64,000 bases of DNA from Corynebacterium pollutisoli (GCF_900177745.1 NZ_FXAR01000001.1:1-64000), one strand, 5' to 3'. Counted from the first letter of the stretch, positions 36,901 to 47,390 are shown. The notes: a model not told the origin generated them from the sequence alone. Made by a program: numbers and translations.

Positions 36901-39900
36901 GTGACCGAATACAGCACCTCCTTCGGGACGGATCGACTGATCAACCGCTTCGACCGCGAGCCGTTTGCCCTGGCCTTCTCCGGCCAGGGATTCGACTGGT
37001 TGAAGACCCTGCGCGCGGCCGTCGCCGCCGGTGTCGGCAACGCCGTCACCTCCCTGGTCGACGGCGCCGCCAAGAAGCTCGCGCCTGTCGCAGATGAGCT
37101 CGCCGGCACCCGCCCCCACGGCTTCGACCCCGTCGCCTGGGCACGCGCCGAGGAGAACCCGGCCTTCGACACCGCCCAGGCGGCCGTGAGCGTCCCGGGT
37201 GTCTTCACCTCCCAGCTCGCCGTGCTGGAGTCCCTGGACCGCCAGGGCCTCGAGCTGGACAAGGCCGTCGCCTCCGTCGGCCACTCCCAGGGCAAGCTGG
37301 CCACCCTCCTGCTGGAGGGGCAGGCCGAGTCCGACGACCTGCTGGCCATCGCCCAGCTCATCGGGTCCGCCATGACCCGCACCGCACGCATCACGGGCCT
37401 CATCCAGCAGGGTGAGCTGTCCCCGATGGTGTCCGTCATCGGTGTCTCCCGCGAGCAGCTGCAGCAGGCCATCGACCACGCCTGCGCCGACGTGCCGGAG
37501 GAGATCCGCCCGGTCATCGGCCTGCGCAACACCCGCGACACCTTCGTCATGGTCGGTCGCCCCCACGATCTGCAGCTCGTGCAGGAGCTCCTGGGCAAGT
37601 TCGCCAAGCGTGACGCCAAGGCCATCGAGAACAAGGAGCGCGGCGGCGAGCCCTTCAACCCGCGCTTCAACCCGCTGCCGATCCAGACCGCCTTCCACCA
37701 CCCGGCGATGGCGGCCGCCGTCGAGCAGACCGTCACCTGGGCGCGTCAGGCCGGCCTCGACGCGGAGATCGCCCGCGTCGCCGCCGAGCTGGTCCTGACC
37801 ACCCCGGTCGATTTCCCCGCCGAGCTGGGCGACGCCGTCGACGCCGGCACCCGCTGGATCCTCGAGGTCGGCCCGGAGACCGGTATGACCCCGCTCACCC
37901 GCCGCATCGTCGCGGGCCGCGGCGTCGGCGTCCTCGTCGTCTCCGACACCGAGGGCCAGGCCGAGCTTTTCGACGCCGGCCTCGCCCCCGAGCTGCCCCG
38001 TGACTGGTCCGAGTTCGCCCCGCGCCTGGAGAAGCGCGGCGGCCAGGTCCGTCTGGTGACCAGGTTCACCGAGGTCACCGGCTACACCCCGATGACCCTG
38101 CCGGGCATGACCCCCACCACCGTCGACCCGAAGATCGTCGCCGCGGCCGCCAACGCCGGCCACTGGGCCGAGCTGGCCGGTGGCGGCCAGGTCACCGAGG
38201 ACGTGCTCCACGAGCACCTCGCACAGCTGCAGGACATGCTGCTGCCGGGCGTCAACGCCCAGTTCAACTCCATGTTCCTCAACCCCTACCTGTGGCGCAT
38301 GCAGGTCGAGGGCAAGCGCCTCGTGCCGCGCGCCCGCGCCAACGGTGCCCCCATCGACGGCATCATCATCACCGCCGGCATGCCGCCGCACGACGAGGCC
38401 GTCTCCCTCGTCCGCGAGCTGCGTGACGCCAACTTCCCGTGGATCGTCTTCAAGCCGGGTGCCGTCAAGCACATCCGTCAGGTGCTCAAGATCGCCGACG
38501 CCGTCGAGGACATCCCGATCATCATTCAGGTCGAGGGTGGTAAGGCCGGTGGCCACCATTCCTGGGAGGACCTGGACGAGCTGCTTATCGCCACCTACGC
38601 CGAGGTCCGCGAGCGCGACAACGTCATCCTCGTGGTCGGTGGCGGCATCGGCACCCCGGAGCGGGCCGCCGAGTACATCACCGGTACCTGGGCGCGGAAG
38701 CACGATCTGCCGGCCATGCCGACCGACGGCATCCTCATCGGCACCGCCGCCATGGCCACCCTCGAGTCCACCGCCTCCGAGTCCGTGAAGCAGGCACTCG
38801 TCGCCGCCCCGGGCACCGACGAGTGGGCAGGTGCGGGACGGGAGGCCGGCGGCGTCGCCTCCGGTCGTTCCCAGCTGGGCGCCGACCTCTACGAGATCGA
38901 GAACTCCTTCGCCAAGGCCGGCCGCCTCCTCGACGAGGTCGCCGGTGACGACGACGCCGCGATCGCCCGCCGCGACGAGATCATCGCGGCCATCGACAAG
39001 ACCTGCAAGCCGTACTTCGGTGACCTCGAGTCCATGACCTACGCCGAGTGGCTGAACCGCTACCTCGAGGTCTCCGGCCCCTACCAGGGTGCCTGGACCG
39101 ACGTCTCCTGGTTCCAGCGTTTCGTCGACATGGTCGAGCGCGCCGAGGCCCGCCTCACCGACCTCGACCACGGCCAGTTCGAGGCGCAGGTCGACGTCGA
39201 CGCCGACCACCCGGCGGCGGCCGTCGAGAAGCTCGTGGAGCTCTACCCCTTCGCCGAGCGCGACCTCCTCCACCCGGCCGACCGCGCCTGGTTCACCAAG
39301 CTGCTGCTCAACCCGGGCAAGCCGGCGAACTTCGTCCCCGTCATCGACGGCGACGTCCGCCGCTGGTGGCGTTCCGACTCCCTGTGGCAGGCCCACGACG
39401 AGCGTTACGACGCCGACGAGGTCTGCATCATCCCGGGCACCGCCGCCGTCGCCGGCATCACCCGCGCCAACGAGCCGGTCGCCGAGCTCCTCGGCCGCTT
39501 CAACCAGGCCTCCATCGACGCGCTTCTCGACGCCGGCGAGCAGCCCGTCGAGGTCACCGACTCCATCGTCGAGCGCGTCCTCACCGCCCCGGGCACCTAC
39601 TGGGCCGGCCGCCAGCAGGCCTCCTACATCGAGCGCCTCGGCGACACCGACCAGTGGACCCTGGCCGACGACCGCCAGTCCGCGGCCCACGCCGCCACCG
39701 GGGCCCGCCTCGTGGCCGAGGACGCCGAGCACGCCGTGCTCACCGTCCCGCTGGCCGGCTCCACCGCCGCCGGCACCACCACGGACCTCACCATCCGCTT
39801 CACCGTCCCGGCCGACGCCCCGCTGTCCGCCAACCCGCAGGTCACCGCGGAGGATGCCGAGGCCGCCATGGCCGAGCTCACCCGCGTCGCCGCCGGTGGC

Positions 39901-42900
39901 GAGCTCGCCGAGGTCGCCGCCGACGGCACCGCCTCCTGGACGACCACCCTCGACGCCGGCCACCTGGCCGACTACGACAATGTCACCGCCGGCTACCTGC
40001 CGAACGAGCTGGCCGCCCACGGCACCGCCCCCGACGTCCTCGTCGGCCGCGCCTGGCCGGCCGTGTTCGCCGCCGTCCGCTCCGCGGTCGTCCCGGGCAC
40101 CGACTCCGCCTCCGTCGTCGAGGGCATGCTCTCCCTCGTCCACCTCGAGCACCACCTCACCATGCTGCGCGAGCTGCCGTCGCTCGCCGACGGCGCCGTC
40201 GACCTGCAGATCACCGCCACCGCCGACGAGGTCTCCGACACCGACATGGGTCGCCTCGTCGTCGTCCGTGCCCGGATCTCCGCCGACGGTGAGCCGCTGG
40301 CCAAGCTGTCCGAGCGTTTCGCCATCCGCGGCCGCAACGGCACCATGACCGCGCGCACCAACACCTCGGCGCTGCCGTCCGTCGTGGACACCCCGCGCTC
40401 CTTCCGCGCCTACGCCCGCGTCGTCGCGCCGGAGTCCATGCACCCCTTCGCCGTCGTCTCCGGCGACCGCAACCCGATCCACGTCTCCGACACCGCCGCC
40501 GGCCTGGCCGGTCTGCCGGGCGTCATCGTCCACGGCATGTGGACCTCCGCCATCGGCGAGCTCGTCGCCGGTGCCGGCTACCAGGATGACTCCGCCACCA
40601 CCGCCCCGGGCCGCGTCGTCGAGTACACCGCGACCATGCTCGCCCCGGTCCTGCCGGGCGAGACGATCGAGTTCACCGTCGAGCGCGCGGGCGTCGACAA
40701 CCGCCCGGGCCACGGTGAGGTCCGCGCCGTCACCGCGACCGTGGGCGGCAACATGGTGCTCACCGCCACCGCCGTCATGGCCGCGCCGACCACCTTCTAC
40801 GGCTTCCCGGGTCAGGGCATCCAGTCCCAGGGCATGGGCATGGACTCCCGTGCCTCCTCCGCGGCCGCCCGCGAGATCTGGGACCGCGCCGACCGCCACA
40901 CCCGCGGCAAGCTGGGCTTCTCCGTCCTGGAGATCGTCAAGAACAACCCGACCGAGGTCGTCGTCGGTGGGGAACGCTTCCACCACCCGGACGGCGTGCT
41001 CTTCCTCACCCAGTTCACCCAGGTCGCCATGGCCACCCTGGGCTGCGCCCAGATCGCCGAGATGCGCGAGGCCGACGCCCTCAACCAGCGCGCCTACTTC
41101 GCCGGCCACTCCGTCGGCGAGTACAACGCCCTGGCCGCCTACTCCGGCGTCCTCTCCCTCGAGTCCGTCGTGGAGATCGTCTACCGCCGCGGCCTGACGA
41201 TGCACCGCCTCGTCGAGCGCGACGCCGAGGGCAACTCCAACTACGGCCTCGCCGCCCTGCGTCCCAACAAGATGCGCCTGACCGCCGACAACGTCTTCGG
41301 CTACGTGCAGGAGATGTCGGAGAAGACCGGCGAGTTCCTGGAGATCGTCAACTACAACATCGCCGGCGTCCAGTACGCCGTCGCCGGTACCCGCGCCGGC
41401 CTCGCCGCCCTCAAGGCCGACGCCGAGGAGAAGGCCCCCGGCCAGCGCGCGTTCATCATGATCCCGGGCATCGACGTGCCGTTCCACTCCAGCCACCTGC
41501 GCGACGGCGTGGGCGACTTCCGCGAGCACCTCGACTCCCTCATCCCGGCGGAGATCAACCTCGACATCCTCGTCGACCGGTACATCCCGAACCTCGTGGC
41601 CCGCCCGTTCGAGCTCACCCGCGAGTTCGTCGAGTCCATCGCCGAGGTCGTCTCCTCCCCGTACATCGACACCATCCTGGCGGACTTCGAGGCCGCCGCC
41701 GCCAACCCGGTCAAGCTCGGCCGCACCCTGCTCATCGAGCTCCTGGCCTGGCAGTTCGCTTCCCCGGTCCGCTGGATCGAGACCCAGGACCTCATCCTGC
41801 GTGACCTGGGCATCGAGCGCTTCGTCGAGGTCGGTGTCGGGTCCGCCCCGACCCTGGCCAACATGATGGGCCAGACCCTGCGCCTGCCGCAGTACGCCGG
41901 CACCCCGATCGAGGTCCTCAACGTCGAGCGCGACCGCCCGGTCGTCTTCGCCACCGACGAGATCGTCCGTGAGGTCGCCGCCGACGTCGTCCCGGAGACC
42001 GCCACCGAGGAGGCACCGGCCGAGAAGAAGTCCACCGCCGCCCCGGCCCCGGTGACCGCCAACGCCCCCACCGGCGACACCGTCCCGGCCGCCGCCCCGG
42101 CGCCCGTGGCCGCCGCCGGCGCCGGCACCCCGGACGACATCGAGTTCACCCCCTCCGACGCCACCGAGATGCTCATCGCCATCTGGACCAAGGTGCGCCC
42201 GGACCAGATGGGTGCCACCGACTCCATCGAGACCCTCGTCGAGGGGGTGTCCTCGCGTCGTAACCAGCTGCTGCTGGACCTCGGCGTGGAGTTCGGCCTC
42301 GGCGCCATCGACGGTGCCGCCGACGCCGAGCTGGCCGCCCTCAAGCAGACGGTCACCAAGATGGCCAAGGGCTACAAGGCCTTCGGCCCGGTCCTCGGTG
42401 ACTCCGTCGCCGACGCCCTGCGTCGCATCACCGGCCCCACCGGCAAGAAGCCGAACTACATCGCCGACCGCGTGACCGGCACCTGGCAGCTCGGCCAGGG
42501 CTGGGCCGACCACGTCGTCGCCGAGGTGGTCATCGGTGCCCGCGAGGGTGCCTCCCTGCGGGGTGGCGATCTGGCCACCCTCACCCCGGCCTCCCCGTCG
42601 AGCGCCTCCGACCTGGATGCGCTCATCGACGCCGCCGTCCAGGCCGTCGCCGCCCGCCGCGGTGTCGCCGTGGGCCTGCCGTCCGCCGGTGGGGGTGCCG
42701 GTGGGGTCGTCGACTCCGCCGCCCTCGGCGAATTCGCGGAGCAGGTCACCGGCAAGGAGGGCGTGCTGGCCGAGACCGCCCGCACCATCCTCTCCCAGCT
42801 GGGCATCTCCGAGGTCGAGTCCCACAACCTCGAGGACGAGGGCGACGAGTACGCCGCCCTGTTCGACCTCGTCTCCCGCGAGCTGGGCTCCGACTGGCCG

Positions 42901-45900
42901 CGCCAGGTCGCCCCGAGCTTCGACGCCGACAAGGCCGTGCTTCTCGACGACCGCTGGGCCTCCGCCCGTGAGGACCTCACCCGCGTCGCCCTCGGTGAGC
43001 TCGACGCCGCCGGCGTCGACGTCACGGGTGCCGGTGAGAACGTCGCCAAGCAGGCCGAGTTCCTGGGCCTGACCGAGCTGGCCGCCCAGGCCCGTGACAC
43101 GGACACCCTGTCCTACAGCGACGATGTTGCCGTGGTCACCGGCGCCTCCCCGAACTCCATCGCCGCCGGCGTCGTCGCCGAGCTGCTTCAGGGGGGCGCC
43201 ACCGTCGTGGTCACCACCTCGAACCTGTCCCACTCCCGCCTGACGTACTACAAGAACCTGTACGCGACGTCGGCACGCGGCGGCGCCGCACTGTGGGTCG
43301 TCCCCGCCAACCTGAGCTCCTACGCGGACCTCGACGGCGTCATCGAGTGGATCGGCAACGAGCAGACCGCCACGGTCAACGGCCAGAAGAAGGTCCTCAA
43401 GAAGGCCCTCATCCCGACCCTGCTGTTCCCGTTCGCCGCCCCGCGCGTCATGGGTTCGCTTGCCGACGCCGGCCCCGCCGCCGAGTCCCAGATGCGCCTG
43501 CTGCTGTGGGCCGTCGAGCGCCTCATCGCGGGTCTGTCCGAGATCGGCACCGACACCCACGTCGGTAAGCGACTCCACGTCGTCCTCCCGGGTTCCCCGA
43601 ACCGCGGCCGCTTCGGTGGCGACGGTGCCTACGGCGAGTCCAAGGCCTCCCTCGACGCGCTGGTCACCCGCTGGCACGCCGAGCCGGTGTGGGGCGACCG
43701 CACCAGCCTCGTCCACGCCTTCATCGGCTGGGTCCGCGGCACCGGCCTCATGGGCGGCAACGACCCGCTCGTCGAGACCATCGAGTCCAAGGGCGTGAAG
43801 ACCTTCTCCAACGAAGAGATGGCCGAACTGCTCGTCTCCCAGATCACCGACGAGGTCCGCGCCGCGGCCGCCCAGGCCCCGGTCATCGTGGACTACACCG
43901 GTGGACTCGGCGAGTCCGACGTCAACATCTCCCAGCTCGCCGCGGAAGCGGCGGCGGAGGCGGAGGCTGAGCTGGCGGCGGGCGTCGACAAGCAGGACGC
44001 CGAGGAGCCCCGCACCCTCACCGCCCTGCCGACCCCGTACCGCCGCTTCGAGTGGACCGCCCCGGACTTCAGCGGCGTGACCACGAAGCTGGAGGACATG
44101 ATCGTCATCGTCGGCGCCGGCGAGGTGGGCCCCTACGGCTCCGCCCGCACGCGTTTCGACGCCGAGCTCTCCGGCGACCTCACCGCCGCCGGCGTCATCG
44201 AGCTCGCCTGGACCATGGGCCTTATCCGCTGGGACAACGGCGCCTGGTACGACGCCGACGACCAGGAGATCGCCGAGGAGGACATCCACGAGCGCTTCCA
44301 CGACGAGGTCCTCGGCAAGGTCGGTGTCCGCCGCTACCACGACGACTTCTTCATGGTCGACAACCTCGCGCCGGAGCTGACCACCGTCTACCTCGACAAG
44401 GACCTCTCCTTCTCCGTCGCCTCCAGGGAGGAGGCCAAGACCTTCGTCGACTCCGAGCCCGACCACACCTCCGCGTTCTTCGACGAGGAGGCGGGGGAGT
44501 GGACCGTCGTCCGCCACGCCGGCTCCGCCGTGCGCGTCCCGCGCCGCACCACCATGTCGCGCTTCGTCGGCGGCCAGATCCCGGAGGGCTTCGACCCGTC
44601 CGTGTACGGCATCCCCGCCGACATGATCGACAACCTCGACCGCCTGGCGCTGTGGAACCTCGTCTGCACCATCGACGCGTTCCTCTCCTCCGGCTTCACC
44701 CCGGCGGAACTGCTGCGCGACGTCCACCCGGCCCGCGTGTCCTCCACCCAGGGCACCGGCATGGGCGGCGTCGAGTCCATGCGCTCCCTCTACATCGACG
44801 GCCTGCTCGCCGAGCCGCGCGCGAACGACATCCTGCAGGAGGCCCTGCCCAACGTCGTCGCCGCCCACGTCATGCAGTCCTACGTTGGTGGCTACGGCCA
44901 GATGATCCACCCGGTCGCCGCCTGCGCCACCGCCGCCGTCTCCGTCGAGGAGGGATACGACAAGATCGCCCTCGGCAAGGCCGACTTCGTCGTCGCCGGC
45001 GGCCTCGACGACCTCTCCATCGAGGGCATCACCGGCTTCGGTGACATGGCGGCCACCGCCGACTCCACCGAGATGGAGAACAAGGGCATCGAGCACCGCT
45101 ACTTCTCCCGCGCCAACGACCGTCGTCGCGGTGGCTTCATCGAGTCCGAGGGTGGCGGCACCGTGCTGCTCGCCCGCGGCTCCGTCGCCGCCGACCTCGG
45201 CCTGCCGGTCCTGGGTGTCGTCGCCTTCGCCGAGTCCTTCGCCGACGGTGCGCACACCTCCATCCCGGCACCGGGCCTCGGTGCCCTGGGTGCCGCCCGT
45301 GGTGGCGCCGACTCCCGCCTCGCGCAGCAGCTGGCCGCGGTGGGGGTGTCCGCGAATGATGTCGCCATCATCTCCAAGCACGACACCTCCACCAACGCCA
45401 ACGACCCGAACGAGTCCGACCTCCACGAGCGCATCGCCGCCTCCATCGGCCGCGCCGACGGCAACCCGCTGTACGTCATCTCCCAGAAGACGCTCACCGG
45501 CCACGCCAAGGGCGGTGCCGCCGCCTTCCAGATGATCGGCCTCACCCAGGTCCTGCGCTCCGGCATCGTCCCGGCGAACATGTCGCTGGACACCGTCGAC
45601 CCGGTTCTCGAGCAGCACCAGCACCTCGTGTGGCTGCGCCGCCCGCTCAACCTGGCCGCCAAGGCCCCCAAGGCCGGCCTCGTGACCTCCCTCGGCTTCG
45701 GCCACGTGTCCGCCCTGGTCGCCATCGTCCACCCGGGTGCCTTCCTCGAGGCCCTGCGCAACGAGCGTGGCCAGGACGCCGCCGCCGAGTGGGTCCGCGT
45801 GTCCGTGGCCCGCGAGGAGAACGGCCTGCGCCGCATCGTCGACGCCATGTACGGCGGCGACGCGCTCTACGAGCGTCCGGCCGACCGTAACCTCGGCGGC

Positions 45901-46002
45901 ACCGGCGATGCCGTCAAGCCCCGCGAGGCCGCGATCCTCCTGGATCACGACGCCCGCCTCGTCGACGGTGTCCTGCGCACCGGCGACGAGATCCGCTCCT
46001 AG
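36901..46002 (+). CDS. fasA: Type I fatty acid synthase
   Basis: A 3,033-residue multienzyme making saturated and monounsaturated acyl chains from acetyl- and malonyl-CoA. Order of domains: acetyltransferase (nucleophile Ser129 in GHSQG), FMN enoyl reductase (about 390-840; VEGGKAGGHHSWED near 541), dehydratase including a MaoC-like part (about 1175-1300; SGDRNPIHVSD), malonyl/palmitoyl transferase (Ser1404 in GHSVGEYNAL), acyl carrier (pantetheine Ser about 1784 in GVSSRRNQ), ketoreductase (TGASPNSIAAGV at about 2080) and ketosynthase (Cys2675 in ACATAAV, His2827, His2868). No integrated phosphopantetheine transferase; AcpS follows downstream. GTG 36901 has an aggag site. The length equals that of corynebacterial FasA. 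Confidence 0.97.
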   Translation: MTEYSTSFGTDRLINRFDREPFALAFSGQGFDWLKTLRAAVAAGVGNAVTSLVDGAAKKLAPVADELAGTRPHGFDPVAWARAEENPAFDTAQAAVSVPGVFTSQLAVLESLDRQGLELDKAVASVGHSQGKLATLLLEGQAESDDLLAIAQLIGSAMTRTARITGLIQQGELSPMVSVIGVSREQLQQAIDHACADVPEEIRPVIGLRNTRDTFVMVGRPHDLQLVQELLGKFAKRDAKAIENKERGGEPFNPRFNPLPIQTAFHHPAMAAAVEQTVTWARQAGLDAEIARVAAELVLTTPVDFPAELGDAVDAGTRWILEVGPETGMTPLTRRIVAGRGVGVLVVSDTEGQAELFDAGLAPELPRDWSEFAPRLEKRGGQVRLVTRFTEVTGYTPMTLPGMTPTTVDPKIVAAAANAGHWAELAGGGQVTEDVLHEHLAQLQDMLLPGVNAQFNSMFLNPYLWRMQVEGKRLVPRARANGAPIDGIIITAGMPPHDEAVSLVRELRDANFPWIVFKPGAVKHIRQVLKIADAVEDIPIIIQVEGGKAGGHHSWEDLDELLIATYAEVRERDNVILVVGGGIGTPERAAEYITGTWARKHDLPAMPTDGILIGTAAMATLESTASESVKQALVAAPGTDEWAGAGREAGGVASGRSQLGADLYEIENSFAKAGRLLDEVAGDDDAAIARRDEIIAAIDKTCKPYFGDLESMTYAEWLNRYLEVSGPYQGAWTDVSWFQRFVDMVERAEARLTDLDHGQFEAQVDVDADHPAAAVEKLVELYPFAERDLLHPADRAWFTKLLLNPGKPANFVPVIDGDVRRWWRSDSLWQAHDERYDADEVCIIPGTAAVAGITRANEPVAELLGRFNQASIDALLDAGEQPVEVTDSIVERVLTAPGTYWAGRQQASYIERLGDTDQWTLADDRQSAAHAATGARLVAEDAEHAVLTVPLAGSTAAGTTTDLTIRFTVPADAPLSANPQVTAEDAEAAMAELTRVAAGGELAEVAADGTASWTTTLDAGHLADYDNVTAGYLPNELAAHGTAPDVLVGRAWPAVFAAVRSAVVPGTDSASVVEGMLSLVHLEHHLTMLRELPSLADGAVDLQITATADEVSDTDMGRLVVVRARISADGEPLAKLSERFAIRGRNGTMTARTNTSALPSVVDTPRSFRAYARVVAPESMHPFAVVSGDRNPIHVSDTAAGLAGLPGVIVHGMWTSAIGELVAGAGYQDDSATTAPGRVVEYTATMLAPVLPGETIEFTVERAGVDNRPGHGEVRAVTATVGGNMVLTATAVMAAPTTFYGFPGQGIQSQGMGMDSRASSAAAREIWDRADRHTRGKLGFSVLEIVKNNPTEVVVGGERFHHPDGVLFLTQFTQVAMATLGCAQIAEMREADALNQRAYFAGHSVGEYNALAAYSGVLSLESVVEIVYRRGLTMHRLVERDAEGNSNYGLAALRPNKMRLTADNVFGYVQEMSEKTGEFLEIVNYNIAGVQYAVAGTRAGLAALKADAEEKAPGQRAFIMIPGIDVPFHSSHLRDGVGDFREHLDSLIPAEINLDILVDRYIPNLVARPFELTREFVESIAEVVSSPYIDTILADFEAAAANPVKLGRTLLIELLAWQFASPVRWIETQDLILRDLGIERFVEVGVGSAPTLANMMGQTLRLPQYAGTPIEVLNVERDRPVVFATDEIVREVAADVVPETATEEAPAEKKSTAAPAPVTANAPTGDTVPAAAPAPVAAAGAGTPDDIEFTPSDATEMLIAIWTKVRPDQMGATDSIETLVEGVSSRRNQLLLDLGVEFGLGAIDGAADAELAALKQTVTKMAKGYKAFGPVLGDSVADALRRITGPTGKKPNYIADRVTGTWQLGQGWADHVVAEVVIGAREGASLRGGDLATLTPASPSSASDLDALIDAAVQAVAARRGVAVGLPSAGGGAGGVVDSAALGEFAEQVTGKEGVLAETARTILSQLGISEVESHNLEDEGDEYAALFDLVSRELGSDWPRQVAPSFDADKAVLLDDRWASAREDLTRVALGELDAAGVDVTGAGENVAKQAEFLGLTELAAQARDTDTLSYSDDVAVVTGASPNSIAAGVVAELLQGGATVVVTTSNLSHSRLTYYKNLYATSARGGAALWVVPANLSSYADLDGVIEWIGNEQTATVNGQKKVLKKALIPTLLFPFAAPRVMGSLADAGPAAESQMRLLLWAVERLIAGLSEIGTDTHVGKRLHVVLPGSPNRGRFGGDGAYGESKASLDALVTRWHAEPVWGDRTSLVHAFIGWVRGTGLMGGNDPLVETIESKGVKTFSNEEMAELLVSQITDEVRAAAAQAPVIVDYTGGLGESDVNISQLAAEAAAEAEAELAAGVDKQDAEEPRTLTALPTPYRRFEWTAPDFSGVTTKLEDMIVIVGAGEVGPYGSARTRFDAELSGDLTAAGVIELAWTMGLIRWDNGAWYDADDQEIAEEDIHERFHDEVLGKVGVRRYHDDFFMVDNLAPELTTVYLDKDLSFSVASREEAKTFVDSEPDHTSAFFDEEAGEWTVVRHAGSAVRVPRRTTMSRFVGGQIPEGFDPSVYGIPADMIDNLDRLALWNLVCTIDAFLSSGFTPAELLRDVHPARVSSTQGTGMGGVESMRSLYIDGLLAEPRANDILQEALPNVVAAHVMQSYVGGYGQMIHPVAACATAAVSVEEGYDKIALGKADFVVAGGLDDLSIEGITGFGDMAATADSTEMENKGIEHRYFSRANDRRRGGFIESEGGGTVLLARGSVAADLGLPVLGVVAFAESFADGAHTSIPAPGLGALGAARGGADSRLAQQLAAVGVSANDVAIISKHDTSTNANDPNESDLHERIAASIGRADGNPLYVISQKTLTGHAKGGAAAFQMIGLTQVLRSGIVPANMSLDTVDPVLEQHQHLVWLRRPLNLAAKAPKAGLVTSLGFGHVSALVAIVHPGAFLEALRNERGQDAAAEWVRVSVAREENGLRRIVDAMYGGDALYERPADRNLGGTGDAVKPREAAILLDHDARLVDGVLRTGDEIRS

Positions 46003-46014
46003 CGGATACCGCTG

Positions 46015-46050
46015 AAGGCCCGCACTCCCCTGGTGGGGGTGCGGGCCTTT
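46015..46050 (+). terminator. Terminator of fasA
   Basis: Arms aaggcccgcactccc and gggggtgcgggcctt pair almost perfectly and are followed by tt. Confidence 0.8.
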
Positions 46051-46076
46051 AGCCTGTCTGGGGCACAATGGGGGAC

Positions 46077-46493
46077 ATGCAACACATCGGCGTCGACATC
46101 GTGCACGTCCCCGGGTTCCGCGAGCAGCTGGAGCGGCCCGGCTCCCGCTTCGAGGACGTCTTCACCGCCCTCGAGCTGCGCGTCGCGGCGCGCAAGCCCG
46201 ACCGGGTGCTCCACCTGGCGGGGCGGTGGGCGGCGAAGGAGGCCTTCATCAAGGCCTGGTCGCAGGCGATCTACGGCCGGCCCCCCGTCATCAGCCCCGA
46301 CCTGGTCGACTTCCGGGACATAGAAATCCACCCGGACCGGTGGGGCCGGGTGGGCGTCGAGAAGCGGGGGGCGGTGGCGCAGGCCGTGGCCGACAGTATC
46401 GGGGACGTGGCCACGAGCCTGTCGATCAGCCACGACGGGGACTACGCCATCGCGACGTGTCTGGTCTATTCGAAGGATTCCTCCGACTGGTAG
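46077..46493 (+). CDS. acpS: Holo-[acyl-carrier-protein] synthase (AcpS type) for FAS I
   Basis: The 138-residue transferase attaches 4'-phosphopantetheine from CoA to the FAS acyl carrier domain. HIGVDIVHVPGF holds the metal Asp, and GRWAAKEAFIKAWSQ the Lys-Glu motif. I prefer ATG 46077 because a CACAAT box ends seven bases upstream; ATG 46068 in the same frame adds three residues and overlaps that box. Its 3' end overlaps a small convergent gene by 28 bases. Confidence 0.93.
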   Translation: MQHIGVDIVHVPGFREQLERPGSRFEDVFTALELRVAARKPDRVLHLAGRWAAKEAFIKAWSQAIYGRPPVISPDLVDFRDIEIHPDRWGRVGVEKRGAVAQAVADSIGDVATSLSISHDGDYAIATCLVYSKDSSDW

Positions 46494-46615
46494 TCAGGAT
46501 CGTCGATCGGGGGATTCTCGGCGACCTTGTGGTCGTCGTCCGGGTGCTGCGGCGGGGCCTCGGAGTCGGCGATCGGGGCGGGCTCGGTGCTGGGGTTCTT
46601 CGGGTCGTTGATCAT
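46466..46615 (-). CDS. Small acidic hypothetical protein (49 residues)
   Basis: Encodes MINDPKNPSTEPAPI... ending DYQSEESFE, rich in Pro, Asp and Glu and with no hydrophobic segment, so cytoplasmic and probably disordered. A TAGAAT box ends six bases before ATG 46615, the leaderless pattern seen elsewhere in the window, which is the main support. It overlaps the end of acpS convergently. No family recognised. Confidence 0.5.
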   Translation of the reverse strand: MINDPKNPSTEPAPIADSEAPPQHPDDDHKVAENPPIDDPDYQSEESFE

Positions 46616-46647
46616 GTGCCTATTCTACGCGCCTGATGTGTTGCCGG

Positions 46648-46947
46648 TCACGGAATTTCCGTGATCGCGCGGAGAGCGGCGAGATGATCCCGCCACCCCG
46701 CCTCCCCCTCCTTCGTCAGGGACAGCCGCGTCTGCGGTCGCTTACCGACGAAGCCCTCCCGCACGTCCACCAGCCCCAGCTCCTCCAGGGCGGAGGAATG
46801 CTTCGACAGGGTGGGGTCGGTGGTCTGCAGGTACTCCTTCGCGTCCTTGAAGGTGATCTCCGAGACGCCGGCCAGCGTGGCCATGAGGGAGAAGCGCAGC
46901 GGGTTGGTGAACGTCGGGTTGAGCTGTGTGCGGGGATGGTCGGCCAC
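46648..46947 (-). CDS. Winged-helix transcriptional regulator (DUF with MarR/ArsR-like fold)
   Basis: A 99-residue protein with NPTFTNPLRFSLMATLAGVSEITFKDAKEYLQTTDPTLSKHSSALEELGLVDVREGFVGKRPQTRLSLTKEG pattern in parts: recognition helix in DPTLSKHSSALEELG and a wing in KRPQTRLSLT. It matches the 'winged helix DNA-binding domain' group often paired with a small membrane protein. GTG 46947 lies two bases after the stop of the membrane-protein gene, so the two are co-transcribed. Confidence 0.83.
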   Translation of the reverse strand: MADHPRTQLNPTFTNPLRFSLMATLAGVSEITFKDAKEYLQTTDPTLSKHSSALEELGLVDVREGFVGKRPQTRLSLTKEGEAGWRDHLAALRAITEIP

Positions 46948-46949
46948 GG

Positions 46950-47390
46950 CTACTTCACGCCCTTCTTCAGCGCGACGACCTCCCACACCAGGCCGATGAC
47001 GGCGGCCACCAGGAAGGCGGAGGCCATCGCCACGCCCAGTCCGAGGGTGAAGTGCCCGTAGAAGACCGAGGTGATCGTCCACAGGATGATCCACACCGCC
47101 ATCATGATGGTCCAGCGGGAGCCGAAGCCGCGGCGGGACGGTGGGGAGGTGGTGGTGGCGGCTGCGACGGAGACGACGCCGACGAAGATCCACAGTCCGC
47201 CGGCCAGCCAGGCGGGGAGGACGGCGGCGTCGGTGACGTTGGCGTAGGCGAGCCCCACCGAGGTGATGGCGCCGCCCGCGCACAGGGCGAGGTAGCACAG
47301 CCAGGCGAAGGAGAAGCCGGCGGCCTGGCGGGAGGTGGTCTCGGCGCGGTCGAGGAGGGTGCGGGCGTCGTGTGCGGAGGGGGTGTTCAT
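46950..47390 (-). CDS. Four-helix membrane protein of unknown function
   Basis: A 146-residue protein with a short hydrophilic N terminus (ARTLLDRAETTSRQAAG) and four hydrophobic segments (about 25-48, 60-78, 92-112, 116-140). It pairs with the winged-helix regulator downstream, a common arrangement in which the regulator controls its own membrane partner. No transporter or catalytic motif seen. Confidence 0.82.
   Translation of the reverse strand: MNTPSAHDARTLLDRAETTSRQAAGFSFAWLCYLALCAGGAITSVGLAYANVTDAAVLPAWLAGGLWIFVGVVSVAAATTTSPPSRRGFGSRWTIMMAVWIILWTITSVFYGHFTLGLGVAMASAFLVAAVIGLVWEVVALKKGVK

Noticed and set aside
36802..46068. A continuous open frame of about 3,090 codons antisense to fasA
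   Set aside because: It arises because third codon positions of fasA are almost always G or C, which removes stop codons from the mirrored frame. Its composition is Gly/Asp/Val/Arg-rich and unlike any protein family.
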